From Gloeocapsopsis crepidinum LEGE 06123 (GTDB lineage: Bacteria > Cyanobacteriota > Cyanobacteriia > Cyanobacteriales > Chroococcidiopsidaceae), in the NCBI RefSeq assembly GCF_015207655.1, contig NZ_JADEWN010000009.1, positions 57,288 through 121,287 on the forward strand: a stretch of DNA of 64,000 nucleotides, written 5' to 3'. Of the stretch, positions 1-9,295 are shown piece after piece. The notes under the pieces were generated by a model. The model did not search any database and was not told the DNA's origin. It worked only from the letters and a program-made list of their open reading frames with translations. How positions within the stretch are numbered: position 1 is the first letter of the stretch; each line of letters begins with the position of its first letter. A program made the position numbers and the translations under genes.

Positions 1-331
1 TTGCTTTGTAACCTTGTTGAGTAAGAATTTCAATAATTTTTTGCTTATGATCGCCTTGAATTTCAATTTCGTTGTCTTTAACAGTTCCGCCACTACCGCA
101 CTGTGATTTGAGTTGTTTTACCAAAGCTGTTAAAGTCTCTGGTGTGGATTGAAAACCACTAATTACAGTCACTGTTTTACCCTTACGTCCTTTACGCGAA
201 GCTTGGACGCGGAGATTTTGTTGCGCAGGCGGTAAGTCTTGAATTCCGCGTTCTAGGGCTGGAGAATTATCGCCGCCAAACTCGCGGTAAACAAAAGGAC
301 TATCAGAAGATTTACGATTTGCAGCAGCCAT
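1..331 (-). CDS. SUI1/YciH-family translation initiation factor (partial)
   Basis: Minus-strand reading from the ATG at 331 gives 110 codons open to the window edge, so the stop codon lies outside. The protein has a basic N-terminal segment followed by a SUI1/eIF1-like fold: GRKGKTVTVISGF, then KSQCGSGGTVKDNEIEIQGDH, then the C-terminal helix with QGYKA. Bacterial YciH proteins are about 105-115 residues, so very little is missing. The family is thought to influence start-codon selection on the 30S subunit. It is divergent from trpB, with about 67 bp between the starts. Confidence 0.85.
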   Translation of the reverse strand, partial: MAAANRKSSDSPFVYREFGGDNSPALERGIQDLPPAQQNLRVQASRKGRKGKTVTVISGFQSTPETLTALVKQLKSQCGSGGTVKDNEIEIQGDHKQKIIEILTQQGYKA

Positions 332-398
332 AGTGAAAGTTGAAAGCCTGAGTTTAATTTATAATTAGTTAACTGTATTCTGTTATTTTAGCCAGTCT

Positions 399-1634
399 GT
401 GACTACTACTCCTTTACCTACACAATCTCAAGCTGAACAACGCCCCGACACCCTCGGACGCTTTGGGCGCTTTGGTGGTAAATATGTTCCTGAAACGTTG
501 ATGCCTGCTTTGAGTCAATTAGAAGCAGCATATCAGCAGTATCGCAACGATCCAGAATTTATTGCTGAATTACAACAACTGCTACGGGATTATGTAGGAA
601 GGGCTACACCGTTGTATTTCGCAGAACGCCTCACAGCGCATTATGCTCGTCCAGATGGCACAGGCGCACAAATTTATCTAAAGCGCGAGGATTTGAATCA
701 TACCGGCGCACACAAAATCAATAATGCCCTGGCGCAAGTATTATTAGCGAAACGCATGGGTAAGCAAAGGATCATTGCTGAAACAGGTGCAGGACAACAC
801 GGTGTTGCAACAGCTACAGTCTGCGCGAGATTTGGATTAAAATGCGTCATCTACATGGGCGTTCAGGATATGGAACGTCAAAGTCTTAATGTGTTTCGGA
901 TGCGGTTAATGGGTGCAGAAGTCAGCCCTGTATCGACGGGAACAGGAACACTTAAAGATGCAACCTCCGAAGCAATTCGCGATTGGGTGACGAATGTTGA
1001 AAATACTCACTACATTTTAGGTTCTGTTGCAGGACCGCACCCGTATCCGATGATTGTACGTGACTTTCATGCTGTAATTGGAATTGAAACTCGCGCCCAG
1101 TGTTTAGAAAAGTGGGGCGGATTACCTGATATTCTTCTGGCGTGTGTCGGTGGTGGTTCTAATGCAATGGGTTTATTCCATGAGTTTGTGAATGAACCAT
1201 CTGTGAGGTTGATTGGTGTTGAAGCAGCAGGGGAAGGCGTCAATACTGAAAAACACGCAGCTACACTAACTCAAGGACGTGTTGGTGTCTTACACGGGGC
1301 GATGAGTTATCTCTTACAAAACGATGATGGTCAAGTTTTAGAGGCACACTCGATTAGTGCAGGGCTAGATTACCCTGGGGTGGGGCCCGAACATAGCTAC
1401 TTAAAAGATCAGCAACGGGCGGAATATTACAGTGTTACTGATGAAGAAGCTTTAGCAGCATTTAAACGCACAGCGCAGCTAGAGGGAATTATACCTGCAC
1501 TTGAAACTGCTCATGCGATCGCTTATCTCGATACTTTATGCCCCCAACTCGAAGGTAGTCCGCGAATAGTGATTAACTGTTCAGGGCGCGGTGATAAAGA
1601 CGTGCAAACTGTTGCGAAGCATCTTCAAGATTGA
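399..1634 (+). CDS. trpB: Tryptophan synthase beta chain
   Basis: Catalyses the PLP-dependent condensation of indole with serine to give tryptophan, as part of the alpha2beta2 complex. The 411-residue protein has the family signature [12 protein letters not shown], with the Schiff-base lysine at about K106, and the glycine-rich phosphate loop GGGSNAMG. Translation appears to start at a GTG; no ATG precedes the conserved region. No trpA or other trp gene is adjacent, which is common in cyanobacteria, where trp genes are dispersed. Confidence 0.97.
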   Translation: MTTTPLPTQSQAEQRPDTLGRFGRFGGKYVPETLMPALSQLEAAYQQYRNDPEFIAELQQLLRDYVGRATPLYFAERLTAHYARPDGTGAQIYLKREDLNHTGAHKINNALAQVLLAKRMGKQRIIAETGAGQHGVATATVCARFGLKCVIYMGVQDMERQSLNVFRMRLMGAEVSPVSTGTGTLKDATSEAIRDWVTNVENTHYILGSVAGPHPYPMIVRDFHAVIGIETRAQCLEKWGGLPDILLACVGGGSNAMGLFHEFVNEPSVRLIGVEAAGEGVNTEKHAATLTQGRVGVLHGAMSYLLQNDDGQVLEAHSISAGLDYPGVGPEHSYLKDQQRAEYYSVTDEEALAAFKRTAQLEGIIPALETAHAIAYLDTLCPQLEGSPRIVINCSGRGDKDVQTVAKHLQD

Positions 1635-1636
1635 GG

Positions 1637-1664
1637 TGATGGGTAATAGGTAATTGGTAATAGC
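1637..1664. repeat. GGTAAT-type short tandem repeat
   Basis: Directly after the trpB stop, imperfect units of GGTAATA/GGTAATT repeat three times with a period of about 7. A related tract (TTACCCATTACCC) occurs near 15720. Heptameric short tandem repeats of this kind are typical of cyanobacterial intergenic DNA. Confidence 0.6.
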
Positions 1665-1734
1665 TTTTAAGAGGACATATTAATTACTCATGAGAAATTG
1701 CTTGTTTAGAGGTTATTAAACAGTAATTGCTAAA

Positions 1735-2268
1735 ATGCAAAACCATTTTTCAAGCATAGCTTTAAGCTTGCTTGTCGGGGGTGGAATTATTAGTTGTGAT
1801 GCTGTATCGATTGCGGAAAGAATTGTACCGGAACAAGAAATGTCACGCACACCATCATCTCCTGCATCAAGTTCCAGCTTTGCAACTTTGGAACAATCTA
1901 TCCACAAGCAAATTAACGAGTATCGGCGATCGCGCAACTTACCACCATTAACTCTCAATTCCCAAATCAGCGCCCAAGCACTAGCTCATAGTCAAGCAAT
2001 GGCAAGTGGTAAAGTACCTTTTAGCCACGATGGTTTCGATCAGCGGGTTCAAATCATTCGCCGTAGCATACCATATCGTGCAGCAGCTGAAAATGTTGCA
2101 TTTAATCAAGGCTATAGTAATCCAGACGTGCAAGCTGTCCAGGGTTGGATTAAAAGTGCAGGACATCGCGTTAATATCGAAGGCCAATATGACTTAACTG
2201 GTATTGGTATTAGTCGAAACTCTAAAGGCGAATATTACTTCACTCAAATCTTCATTCGCAGCCGCTAA
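1735..2268 (+). CDS. CAP-domain (SCP/PR-1-like) lipoprotein
   Basis: A 177-residue exported protein. An N-terminal hydrophobic stretch ends in a lipobox-like IISC (Cys about 21). A serine-rich linker follows, then a CAP domain: the helix EQSIHKQINEYRRSRNLPPL, ALAHSQAMASG, FSHDGFDQRV and AAENVAFNQGY, ending with GWIKSAGHRVNI and YYFTQIF. These match the bacterial CAP/YkwD family, whose biochemical role is mostly unknown. It probably sits on the periplasmic side of a membrane. The gene is 46 bp from the downstream exonuclease and may be co-transcribed with it. Confidence 0.85.
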   Translation: MQNHFSSIALSLLVGGGIISCDAVSIAERIVPEQEMSRTPSSPASSSSFATLEQSIHKQINEYRRSRNLPPLTLNSQISAQALAHSQAMASGKVPFSHDGFDQRVQIIRRSIPYRAAAENVAFNQGYSNPDVQAVQGWIKSAGHRVNIEGQYDLTGIGISRNSKGEYYFTQIFIRSR

Positions 2269-2315
2269 TATCAAAATCAATTATTCTGAGTCTACCCTGA
2301 CCCCTGAACCCTAAT

Positions 2316-2945
2316 ATGGAATTAACCGATTTTCAAGTTTGCGATCGCGACATCAGCGATGAAATCTTAGCAGAATATATGAATGCGGAGGCGATCGCCG
2401 TAGATACCGAAACAATGGGTTTGTTACCCTGGCGCGATCGCTTGTGTCTTGTGCAACTGTGCGATCCTCAAGGGCGCGTAACCGCAATTCGGATTACCAA
2501 AGGACAAGAATCTGCTCTAAACTTACAAACTTTATTGGAAGCAAGTAGCATTCTAAAAGTTTTTCACTTTGCACGGTTTGATATTGCTACTTTAAGTTAT
2601 CATCTTGATATTCAGGTATCGCCAATTTTTTGTACTAAAATTGCTAGTAAACTAGCCCGTACTTATACAAACCGACACGGGCTAAAAGACTTAATCCAAG
2701 AACTGGAGCAAGTTGAACTCGATAAAAGCGCCCAAAGTTCTGATTGGGGAAACGCTGCTTCATTAAGCGAACAACAACTCCGCTATGCAGCCAACGATGT
2801 CCGCTATTTACTTTCTGCACAACAGAAACTCATTACAATGCTTGAGCGCGAAGACAGATTAGAGTTAGCACAAGCCTGTTTTGAGTGTTTGCCAACAATT
2901 GTCACGCTTGACTTACTACAATTCAAAGATATTTTTGAACACTAA
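2316..2945 (+). CDS. 3'-5' exonuclease, RNase D-like (DEDDy)
   Basis: A 209-residue single-domain exonuclease. The catalytic set is visible: D30 and E32 in AVDTETMG, D89 in FHFARFDIATL, and Y157 with D161 in YAANDVRYL, which places it in the DEDDy class. It lacks the C-terminal HRDC domains of E. coli RNase D, so it matches the short cyanobacterial form. It probably trims RNA 3' ends. The ATG at 2316 gives the usual family N-terminus. Confidence 0.9.
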   Translation: MELTDFQVCDRDISDEILAEYMNAEAIAVDTETMGLLPWRDRLCLVQLCDPQGRVTAIRITKGQESALNLQTLLEASSILKVFHFARFDIATLSYHLDIQVSPIFCTKIASKLARTYTNRHGLKDLIQELEQVELDKSAQSSDWGNAASLSEQQLRYAANDVRYLLSAQQKLITMLEREDRLELAQACFECLPTIVTLDLLQFKDIFEH

Positions 2946-2992
2946 TATTTAATCTGCTTGATTAGTGATGATAGAAATGGTAAAGAGTAACT

Positions 2993-3016
2993 AGTGACTG
3001 GTGACTAACCACTAAC
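2993..3016. repeat. GTGACTG-type short repeat
   Basis: A short imperfect heptamer repeat (GTGACTG, GTGACTA) followed by its partial inverse. It lies in the 256-bp gap between the exonuclease and the small secreted-protein gene. I see no gene in the rest of that gap. Confidence 0.45.
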
Positions 3017-3201
3017 AAAAGCGTAACGATACTGATAGTCTGGTTATTTAACCGGAGATCGTATAAACAATGAGAATTCAGGATCTGTGGAGGAACTTTT
3101 TTAAGTTTTCTCAATCATTTGATAAAAATCGTTAACTTTGCTGTAATTAACGAAGTTAATTGATACTCTAAGCGTGCAAAAACTTCTCACGGTAGAATTC
3201 A

Positions 3202-3561
3202 ATGAGCAAACTTCTACTGACTTTCCTCTGAAGTCCTACAATTCTTAGTTCTGCATTATCTTTCCTACTTAGTGTTAATGTCGCTAATGCTACTGAACCT
3301 GTTACCCAGGTGACGAGATTAGAATGTCAACGGACTTCTTATACACAGCCTTTAACTTGTCAGAGAGTTTCCCAGACATCTAACGGTTCTAGGTTTACGA
3401 CGATCTCAACTACTGTTGAACCTACTCAACAATCTGACGAAGTTCCGATGCTTGAGTTCACCGATGAAGAAAGCGATACCGCAGTTAGGTTATTTGGCTG
3501 TGACTGTTTAATTTGTATTAATGCTGTCCGCCAGTCCCGTGGTTTACCTCCTGTTCCCTGA
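3202..3561 (+). pseudogene. Small secreted Cys-containing protein, interrupted by in-frame TGA
   Basis: An ATG at 3202 opens MSKLLLTFL and is stopped by TGA at 3229-3231. The same frame then continues through a classic signal-peptide core (SSALSFLLSVNVANATE) into an 83-residue C-terminal part with five cysteines, including CDCLIC, ending at TGA 3559-3561. The only other start in frame is a GTG at 3310, which would remove the whole export signal. The simplest reading is a nonsense mutation (or a sequencing error) inside the signal peptide of a roughly 119-residue exported protein. I do not recognise the family. Confidence 0.6.
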
Positions 3562-3590
3562 TCGTTAAATTGAGGGAGTGTTACTGCAAA

Positions 3591-4547
3591 CTAATCTTGC
3601 TGCGAACTAGCTGGTTTTTGCACTGTAGCACTCATTTTTTGACCCCAACCTAAACTGCGAAAATAAACGCTACCAATCATCAATAAAAATGCGATGTACG
3701 CTACAGCTTGCACCAAAAAGAGGTTTTGTCGGTAGCCAAACAAAGCTTTGAGAATAATTCCAGGAAAGCGATTGTCAGGCAAAATCTGTGAAGTATCCCA
3801 CACTCTTGGTCCTAAAATACAAGAAGGATTTCTGACAAACTGTTCGTGATAGAAACACAACGACTCTGAGGCGGGATTTATACTTGCAAGGGCAGCAACA
3901 GCAGCATCAAAATGCTTTAATGCAGATACCACTAAACCTGCAACAATTAAAAGTAATAGAACTCCCATCACTTGGAAAAAGCGGCGGATATTAAACTTGA
4001 CACCCCATTTAAATAGCATCACGCCAATCAAAACAGCACCGACCAAGCCGAATGCTGCACCTAAAGCAGGAAATAAACCTTGTTGAAAATTAGCAGCAAT
4101 AAAAATAACTGTTTCAAAGCCCTCACGGAGAACTGCGATAAAAATTAAGCTAAAAACTCCCCAACCCGCAGCTTGGTTTTGTTGCAACGTGTCAGTTAGT
4201 GTCCCTTCAATATCTGCTTTGAGATGCTTCGCCTGTTGTGTCATCCAAATCAGCATCCAACTCAGCATGACAATTGCGATCGCGCTAAATATCCCTTCCA
4301 TGAGGGGTTTAATCACAGGCGTATATTCAGGATTTGCGTTACTGATAACAGGAATAATCCAACTAAACAGCAAACCTACCAACGCACTCGCACCAATTCC
4401 CGCGCCTACACCTGCATAAACCCAAGAATTCAATTGAGTTTGCTGTGCTTTTTTGAGACACGCTAGTACAATTCCTACGACTAAAGCCGCTTCAACGCCT
4501 TCGCGGAGGGTAATCACAAAAGTTGGTATCGCAGCACTAATACTCAT
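3591..4547 (-). CDS. FTR1-family high-affinity iron permease (EfeU-like)
   Basis: A 318-residue membrane protein of the FTR1/EfeU family, which imports iron across the cytoplasmic membrane. Both REGxE iron-binding motifs are present: R15-E19 (LREGVEA) and R141-E145 (LREGFET). About seven hydrophobic segments are visible. It lies 9 bp downstream of a ferritin-like gene on the same strand and is divergent from an imelysin/di-haem pair, so the four genes look like one iron-handling block. Confidence 0.92.
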   Translation of the reverse strand: MSISAAIPTFVITLREGVEAALVVGIVLACLKKAQQTQLNSWVYAGVGAGIGASALVGLLFSWIIPVISNANPEYTPVIKPLMEGIFSAIAIVMLSWMLIWMTQQAKHLKADIEGTLTDTLQQNQAAGWGVFSLIFIAVLREGFETVIFIAANFQQGLFPALGAAFGLVGAVLIGVMLFKWGVKFNIRRFFQVMGVLLLLIVAGLVVSALKHFDAAVAALASINPASESLCFYHEQFVRNPSCILGPRVWDTSQILPDNRFPGIILKALFGYRQNLFLVQAVAYIAFLLMIGSVYFRSLGWGQKMSATVQKPASSQQD

Positions 4548-4556
4548 AAATGTTTT

Positions 4557-5003
4557 TTAGATGGCACTACCACTAAAGTCGCGCAACATCTTTTTAATTT
4601 CAATATTGTGTAATTCTTCTTGTCCGATCATAGTGCGGGCAAATTCTTCTAAATAGATACTTGCATCGTTCACTGTTTCTAGAAGGGTTTTATATAATTC
4701 CAAAGCTTTTTTTTCGTGATTCAAGCTTTCTTCTAAAATATCTCGCACTGTGTGCTTGTAAGTCTCTTCCATTGGTGCAATCCGCAGACTGGGGTGTCCT
4801 TCTAAGCCAGTCAGAATTTCCCCAACTTGTTGGGCGTGGAGTAGCGATTCGTTTGCCTGTGCTTTAAAAAAATCCACGATCGGAATTCGATTTGGTCCTG
4901 TAACCATGAGTGAATAATGTGTATAACGCACTACACCGGCAAGTTCAAACTCCATAATGGTGTTTAGCAAGTGAATCGCCTTTTCTTGGTCAAGCTCTTT
5001 CAT
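4557..5003 (-). CDS. Ferritin-like / bacterioferritin-type protein
   Basis: A 148-residue four-helix protein with di-iron-type spacing of Glu and His: E18 in MEFELAGVVRYTHY, ESLLHAQQ, ESLNHEKKALELYK and IGQEELHN. This fits the ferritin-like/bacterioferritin superfamily (iron storage or ferroxidase). It is first in a two-gene minus-strand unit with the FTR1 permease, so imported iron may be passed to it. I cannot tell whether haem is bound. Confidence 0.8.
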   Translation of the reverse strand: MKELDQEKAIHLLNTIMEFELAGVVRYTHYSLMVTGPNRIPIVDFFKAQANESLLHAQQVGEILTGLEGHPSLRIAPMEETYKHTVRDILEESLNHEKKALELYKTLLETVNDASIYLEEFARTMIGQEELHNIEIKKMLRDFSGSAI

Positions 5004-5131
5004 AAGTATTTTAAGTATGTATTGTTCTGAACGCGCTATTTTCTAGATTAGCGCTGTTGCTGTAACTTGTTTATTTTGCAAAACTTTCTCATTCTATCCT
5101 AAAAAATCTCAAGATTTACTTAAAACAAAAA

Positions 5132-5176
5132 GCAAGTAAGTCGATCAATAATGAGTGTTAGTTGATTTTTACTTGC
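5132..5176. promoter_or_regulatory. Extended imperfect inverted repeat upstream of the imelysin gene
   Basis: GCAAGTAA (5132-5139) pairs with TTACTTGC (5169-5176). Inside these arms ATCAA (5144-5148) pairs with TTGAT (5161-5165), leaving a 13-nt centre. It lies in the intergenic region between the divergent ferritin/FTR1 and imelysin/di-haem units, 16 bp before the imelysin start. It could be an operator for an iron-responsive regulator or a 5'-UTR hairpin. It does not match the Fur consensus closely. Confidence 0.4.
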
Positions 5177-5192
5177 AATAAACAGGTGAGCA

Positions 5193-6323
5193 ATGCGTTT
5201 TCATTTGCAGCAAAGGACGTGGGTAGCAGTCTTCGCGGGGATACTCTTGAGTGCGAGTGCTTGTCAAAATCAAACTTCAACAATAGCAAACACAACCTCC
5301 TCCAATACGACTTCAGCAGCGAGTACTAGTCAATTTAGCGATCGCCAGATTGTCAGCGACTTTGCCGATCAAGTTGTGATTCCTACTAATCAGTTATTTG
5401 CTCAAAAAGCAGCACAACTATCAAAAGCAATTGACACTTTTGTGCGAAATCCCAATGAGCAAACGCTTGCAGCAGCACGGAATGCTTGGCGCGATGCGCG
5501 ATCGCCTTGGGAACAGAGTGAAAGCTTTACTTTTGGACCAGCAGATTCTTTAGGATACGATGCAGCCTTAGATTCATGGCCAGTCAACGAAACCGACTTA
5601 ACGGCTGTACTGCAAAGTAATGACCCTTTAACTGTAGAAACAATTCAAAAGCGTCAAGATACAGAAAAAGGATTTCATGCGATCGAGTTTTTACTCTTTG
5701 GTACAGAAAACAACAAACAAATCAGTGATTTCAACCAACGAGAACTCGAATACTTACAAGCTTTAGGTCAAGACTTTAGCCGCGTGGCGAATGAATTAGT
5801 TGCTAGTTGGACAACAGGAGTTGAAGGTCAACCTGCGTACCGAGAAGTACTTGCTACTGCGGGTGAAAGTAGTAATAGCAACTATCCAACATTACCTTCT
5901 GGAGCAGCAGAAATTACTCAAGGAATGATCGACAGCTTGGATGAAGTTGCTAATGAGAAGATCGGTGAACCATTAGCGCAAAAAGACACTAAATTACTCG
6001 AAAGTCGATTTAGCTTTCATACCCTTGAAGACTTAAAAAGCAACGTCAAAGGTGCAGAAAACGTTTATTTAGGTCGTTTTTCAGATGCTAATACCAATGG
6101 GAAGGGAATTAGTAATTTTATTGCCCAGGTTAACCCTGACTTAGACGCCAGAATTAAAAGTCAATTTCAGTCATCAATGACAGCGTTAGAGAAAATTCCT
6201 GCACCTTTAGAAACTGCAATGGCTAATCCGCAAGCAGTACCACAAATTCAAGCCGCACAAACTGCAATTGATAGTCTTCAACAAACTATGAGACAAGAAG
6301 TTTTGCCATTAGTACAGAACTAA
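5193..6323 (+). CDS. Imelysin-family (M75/EfeO-like) periplasmic lipoprotein
   Basis: A 376-residue exported protein with a signal peptide ending near C24 (SASAC), a low-complexity Ser/Thr linker and then an imelysin domain with the GxHxxE signature (GFHAIE, residues 160-165). Imelysins include the periplasmic EfeO component of iron uptake and were once described as peptidases. It is 11 bp upstream of a di-haem oxidoreductase gene and divergent from an FTR1 permease, so iron delivery to the permease is the likely role. It lacks the N-terminal cupredoxin domain of E. coli EfeO. Confidence 0.88.
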   Translation: MRFHLQQRTWVAVFAGILLSASACQNQTSTIANTTSSNTTSAASTSQFSDRQIVSDFADQVVIPTNQLFAQKAAQLSKAIDTFVRNPNEQTLAAARNAWRDARSPWEQSESFTFGPADSLGYDAALDSWPVNETDLTAVLQSNDPLTVETIQKRQDTEKGFHAIEFLLFGTENNKQISDFNQRELEYLQALGQDFSRVANELVASWTTGVEGQPAYREVLATAGESSNSNYPTLPSGAAEITQGMIDSLDEVANEKIGEPLAQKDTKLLESRFSFHTLEDLKSNVKGAENVYLGRFSDANTNGKGISNFIAQVNPDLDARIKSQFQSSMTALEKIPAPLETAMANPQAVPQIQAAQTAIDSLQQTMRQEVLPLVQN

Positions 6324-6334
6324 GCTGTAATAGT

Positions 6335-7744
6335 ATGAACTCCTCAGTGCATATTCACAGAAAACAACTAAAATTTCTAGTGATTTTTGCTGTAGCGATC
6401 GCCGCAGGAATTGCTTTATCAATTTTCTGGGGTCAAGATTGGTCTTTACCGCGATCGCCAATGTCAGGAGGCGCTACAACCGTCATTAATCGGACTTCAC
6501 GTGGTTTTGAACAGCCTGCACCAAATTTAAGTGAAGCTGAGTTACAAGATCATTTAGAAGGCGATCGCGCATTTGAAGCTGTTTTTGTCACACCGCCAGC
6601 GCCTGTGAATTCAGGATTGGGACCATTATTTAATAATGCTTCTTGTGCAGGTTGTCACATCCGTGATGGAAGAGGGATGCCTGTGAAAGGACAAATGCTT
6701 GTCCGAGTCAGTTTACCACCAGGATACCCTATACCTCAAGAAGATCAAGAAGTCATCTTTGAATCGCATCCTGAAGCATCAGTTACTTTAGGAAATGCAC
6801 CACCTGTTCCAGGAATTGGTACGCAAATTCAGGATCAAGCTGTGTATGGTTATCAACCCGAAGCAGAAGTAGAAATTTCGTGGCAAAAGTCTTTTGATAA
6901 CTATGCAGATGGGACAACCTACGAACTGCGATCGCCTGTTGCTCAAATTACGCTTCCCAATGGTCAACCTTTACCTCCAGAAGTTTTAACCTCACTGCGG
7001 ATTCCTACACCCATATTTGGTCGCGGTTTACTCGAAGCGATCGCCGATCAAACCATCTTAGCTTTAGCTGATCCAGAAGATACCAATAAAGATGGCATTT
7101 CTGGTCGTCCGAACATGGTATGGGATACAACTGCCCAAAAAGTAGTATTAGGTCGTTTTGGGCATAAAGCAAATATTCCTGACCTTTTACAGCAATCTGC
7201 TTCTGCCTATGTCAATGATATGGGTGTGACTAATCCTTTATTTCCTGAAAAAGATGACTCTAGTGATATTGACGATCGTACACTAAAAACAGCAACCTTT
7301 TACACGCAAACGCTGGCTGTTCCAGCACGCACAATGATCGATGACCCAATAGTCAAGCAGGGTGAAAAATTATTTAATCAAGCCAATTGTGCTGCGTGTC
7401 ATGTGGCACAATTACGTACTGCAAACTATGAAATTCCTGCTTTGGCACATCAAACAATCTATCCTTACAGCGATTTGTTATTACACGACATGGGATCAGA
7501 ATTAGCCGATCGCAGACCTGACTTTGCTGCAACCGGAACAGAATGGCGCACGCCACCCTTGTGGGGTTTAGGCTTGACTCAAACTGTATTACCTTATTCT
7601 GGCTATCTCCATGACGGTCGGGCGCGGACATTAGCAGAAGCTATTTTATGGCATGGAGGAGAAGCTGCACAATCAAAAGAGATCTTTATCAAGATGTCTC
7701 AAAGCGATCGCGATGCTTTAATTCGATTCTTAAATTCTCTGTAA
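6335..7744 (+). CDS. Di-haem oxidoreductase (DHOR) family c-type cytochrome
   Basis: A 469-residue protein with one N-terminal membrane anchor (residues about 12-33) and two CxxCH haem c sites: C104-H108 (CAGCH) and C352-H356 (CAACH). Overall it matches the DHOR/'thiol oxidoreductase' family. These genes often sit next to imelysin genes, as here with an 11-bp gap. In this block it may supply the redox step that DyP peroxidase EfeB performs in EfeUOB systems; that is inference. It converges with dnaB, 18 bp between the stops. Confidence 0.88.
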   Translation: MNSSVHIHRKQLKFLVIFAVAIAAGIALSIFWGQDWSLPRSPMSGGATTVINRTSRGFEQPAPNLSEAELQDHLEGDRAFEAVFVTPPAPVNSGLGPLFNNASCAGCHIRDGRGMPVKGQMLVRVSLPPGYPIPQEDQEVIFESHPEASVTLGNAPPVPGIGTQIQDQAVYGYQPEAEVEISWQKSFDNYADGTTYELRSPVAQITLPNGQPLPPEVLTSLRIPTPIFGRGLLEAIADQTILALADPEDTNKDGISGRPNMVWDTTAQKVVLGRFGHKANIPDLLQQSASAYVNDMGVTNPLFPEKDDSSDIDDRTLKTATFYTQTLAVPARTMIDDPIVKQGEKLFNQANCAACHVAQLRTANYEIPALAHQTIYPYSDLLLHDMGSELADRRPDFAATGTEWRTPPLWGLGLTQTVLPYSGYLHDGRARTLAEAILWHGGEAAQSKEIFIKMSQSDRDALIRFLNSL

Positions 7745-7762
7745 CTCACAAAAACTTCAATA

Positions 7763-9118
7763 TCAGTAACTTGGAGGCTTAGCTAAATTCTTAAACTTCG
7801 TATATTGCGGGTCGAATAATAGCTTTACCGTACCTGTAGGACCATTGCGGTGCTTGGCTGCAATAATTTCGGCAATACCGCGATCAGGAGTATCGTTATT
7901 GTAGTAATCATCGCGATAAATCATTAAAACTAAATCTGAATCTTGCTCTAGTGAACCTGATTCGCGTAAATCTGATAGTAGAGGTCGTTTGTTAGTCCGC
8001 GCTTCGACTTGACGACTCAACTGAGACAAAGCAATGATGGGAACCTTTAATTCTCTTGCCAAGCCTTTAAGCGATCGCGTAATTCGCGATAATTCTTGAA
8101 CGCGGTTATCACTACTACTGCCTTCCATCAACTGTAAGTAATCAATTAAAATCAGCGCTAACTCTGTACCCTTCTCAGCTTGTAGGCGTCGCGCTTGCGA
8201 TCGCATTTCCATTACTGTCATATTTGCGGTGTCGTCAATATAAATCGGTAATTCCGATAAATTTCCAAATGCGCGGCTTAGTTGTTCCCACTCGTTTTGG
8301 CTAATGCGTCCTGCCCGCATCCGATGGCTTTCGATTCCTGCTTCACTAGCTAATAATCGTTGCACCAATTGCTCTTTAGACATCTCTAAGCTAAAAACCG
8401 CAACGGATTGTTCATAACGAGCAGCAATATTTTTAGCAATATTTAATGCTAAAGCAGTTTTTCCCATTGCTGGACGTCCTGCCAAAATTACCAAGTCAGA
8501 ACGCTGGAAACCACCTGTAAGAGCATCCAGATCGTAAAAATCGCACAATAATCCTGGTAGAGTTTGCCCCTGATCGCGATTTTCAAGTTCTTGAAAAGTA
8601 TCAACGAGCGTATCTGAAATCGAGACAAGACCTTGTTGCGGGCGTTCTTGCGTGATACTGAAAACTTTTTGCTCAGCACGATCTAAAACTGTTGCTAACT
8701 CCACATCAGTTTGATAGCCTAGCTGTACAATTTCATTACCCGATTCGATCAACTTGCGCCGCAGGTATTTATCCATCACTAGCATTGCTAGCACGTCAAT
8801 ATTGACTGCTGATACAGTACGGTCTACAAGTTGAGTTAATTTACTTCTCCCGCCAATACGTGCAAGTAAATCGCGATCTGCTAACCACGCTGAAACACTT
8901 AAAAGATCTGTTGGCTTACCCTGATTGTGGAGTTTCAAGGCAGCTTCGTAAATTTCTTTATGGGCGTTGATGTAAAAAGCATCTTTAATGAGGCGATCGC
9001 TCACACGGCTAATCGCTTCAGGATCGAGTAGAATACCTCCTAAAATGGCTTCTTCTGCATCAACATTCTGTGGAGGTAAGCTGCCTATATTATCTTGAAA
9101 ACTCAGTTGTTGAGTCAT
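7763..9118 (-). CDS. dnaB: Replicative DNA helicase
   Basis: The hexameric replication-fork helicase. The 451-residue protein has an N-terminal DnaB domain (LPPQNVDAEEAILGGILLD) and a RecA-like C-terminal domain with Walker A (GRPAMGKTA), Walker B (LILIDYLQLM) and the LSQLSRQVEART and LRESGSLEQDSD motifs. No intein interrupts it, unlike several cyanobacterial dnaB genes. rplI lies upstream on the same strand, a common arrangement. Confidence 0.98.
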   Translation of the reverse strand: MTQQLSFQDNIGSLPPQNVDAEEAILGGILLDPEAISRVSDRLIKDAFYINAHKEIYEAALKLHNQGKPTDLLSVSAWLADRDLLARIGGRSKLTQLVDRTVSAVNIDVLAMLVMDKYLRRKLIESGNEIVQLGYQTDVELATVLDRAEQKVFSITQERPQQGLVSISDTLVDTFQELENRDQGQTLPGLLCDFYDLDALTGGFQRSDLVILAGRPAMGKTALALNIAKNIAARYEQSVAVFSLEMSKEQLVQRLLASEAGIESHRMRAGRISQNEWEQLSRAFGNLSELPIYIDDTANMTVMEMRSQARRLQAEKGTELALILIDYLQLMEGSSSDNRVQELSRITRSLKGLARELKVPIIALSQLSRQVEARTNKRPLLSDLRESGSLEQDSDLVLMIYRDDYYNNDTPDRGIAEIIAAKHRNGPTGTVKLLFDPQYTKFKNLAKPPSY

Positions 9119-9219
9119 AGAGAAAAGCGGAGGATAAACACAAAGAAGGCTAGAAGAATTAGATACTGTATTTATTATCTCTCTTTCCTCTTCCTATTGT
9201 TAGACTTCTTGTACGAATG

Positions 9220-9268
9220 CGAGTGTGATTAAATTCGCTGCTACACAAACAAAGTCACCTCCGTAGAA
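9220..9268 (+). repeat. Degraded copy of two-hairpin intergenic element
   Basis: A degraded member of the element described at 36741-36786. A GCGA...TTCGC palindrome is followed by exactly 14 nt (TGCTACACAAACAA, 9239-9252) and then an AGTC-type hairpin with loop CTCC that has lost a base and several pairs. It lies upstream of dnaB and downstream of rplI. Confidence 0.6.
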
Positions 9269-9295
9269 TTACTGCCAATAATCTTTTGTTTAGAT

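Noticed and set aside
3229..3231. TGA as a selenocysteine codon
   Set aside because: It lies inside a signal-peptide core where a selenocysteine has no use, and no SECIS-like hairpin is seen directly after it; cyanobacteria generally lack the machinery.
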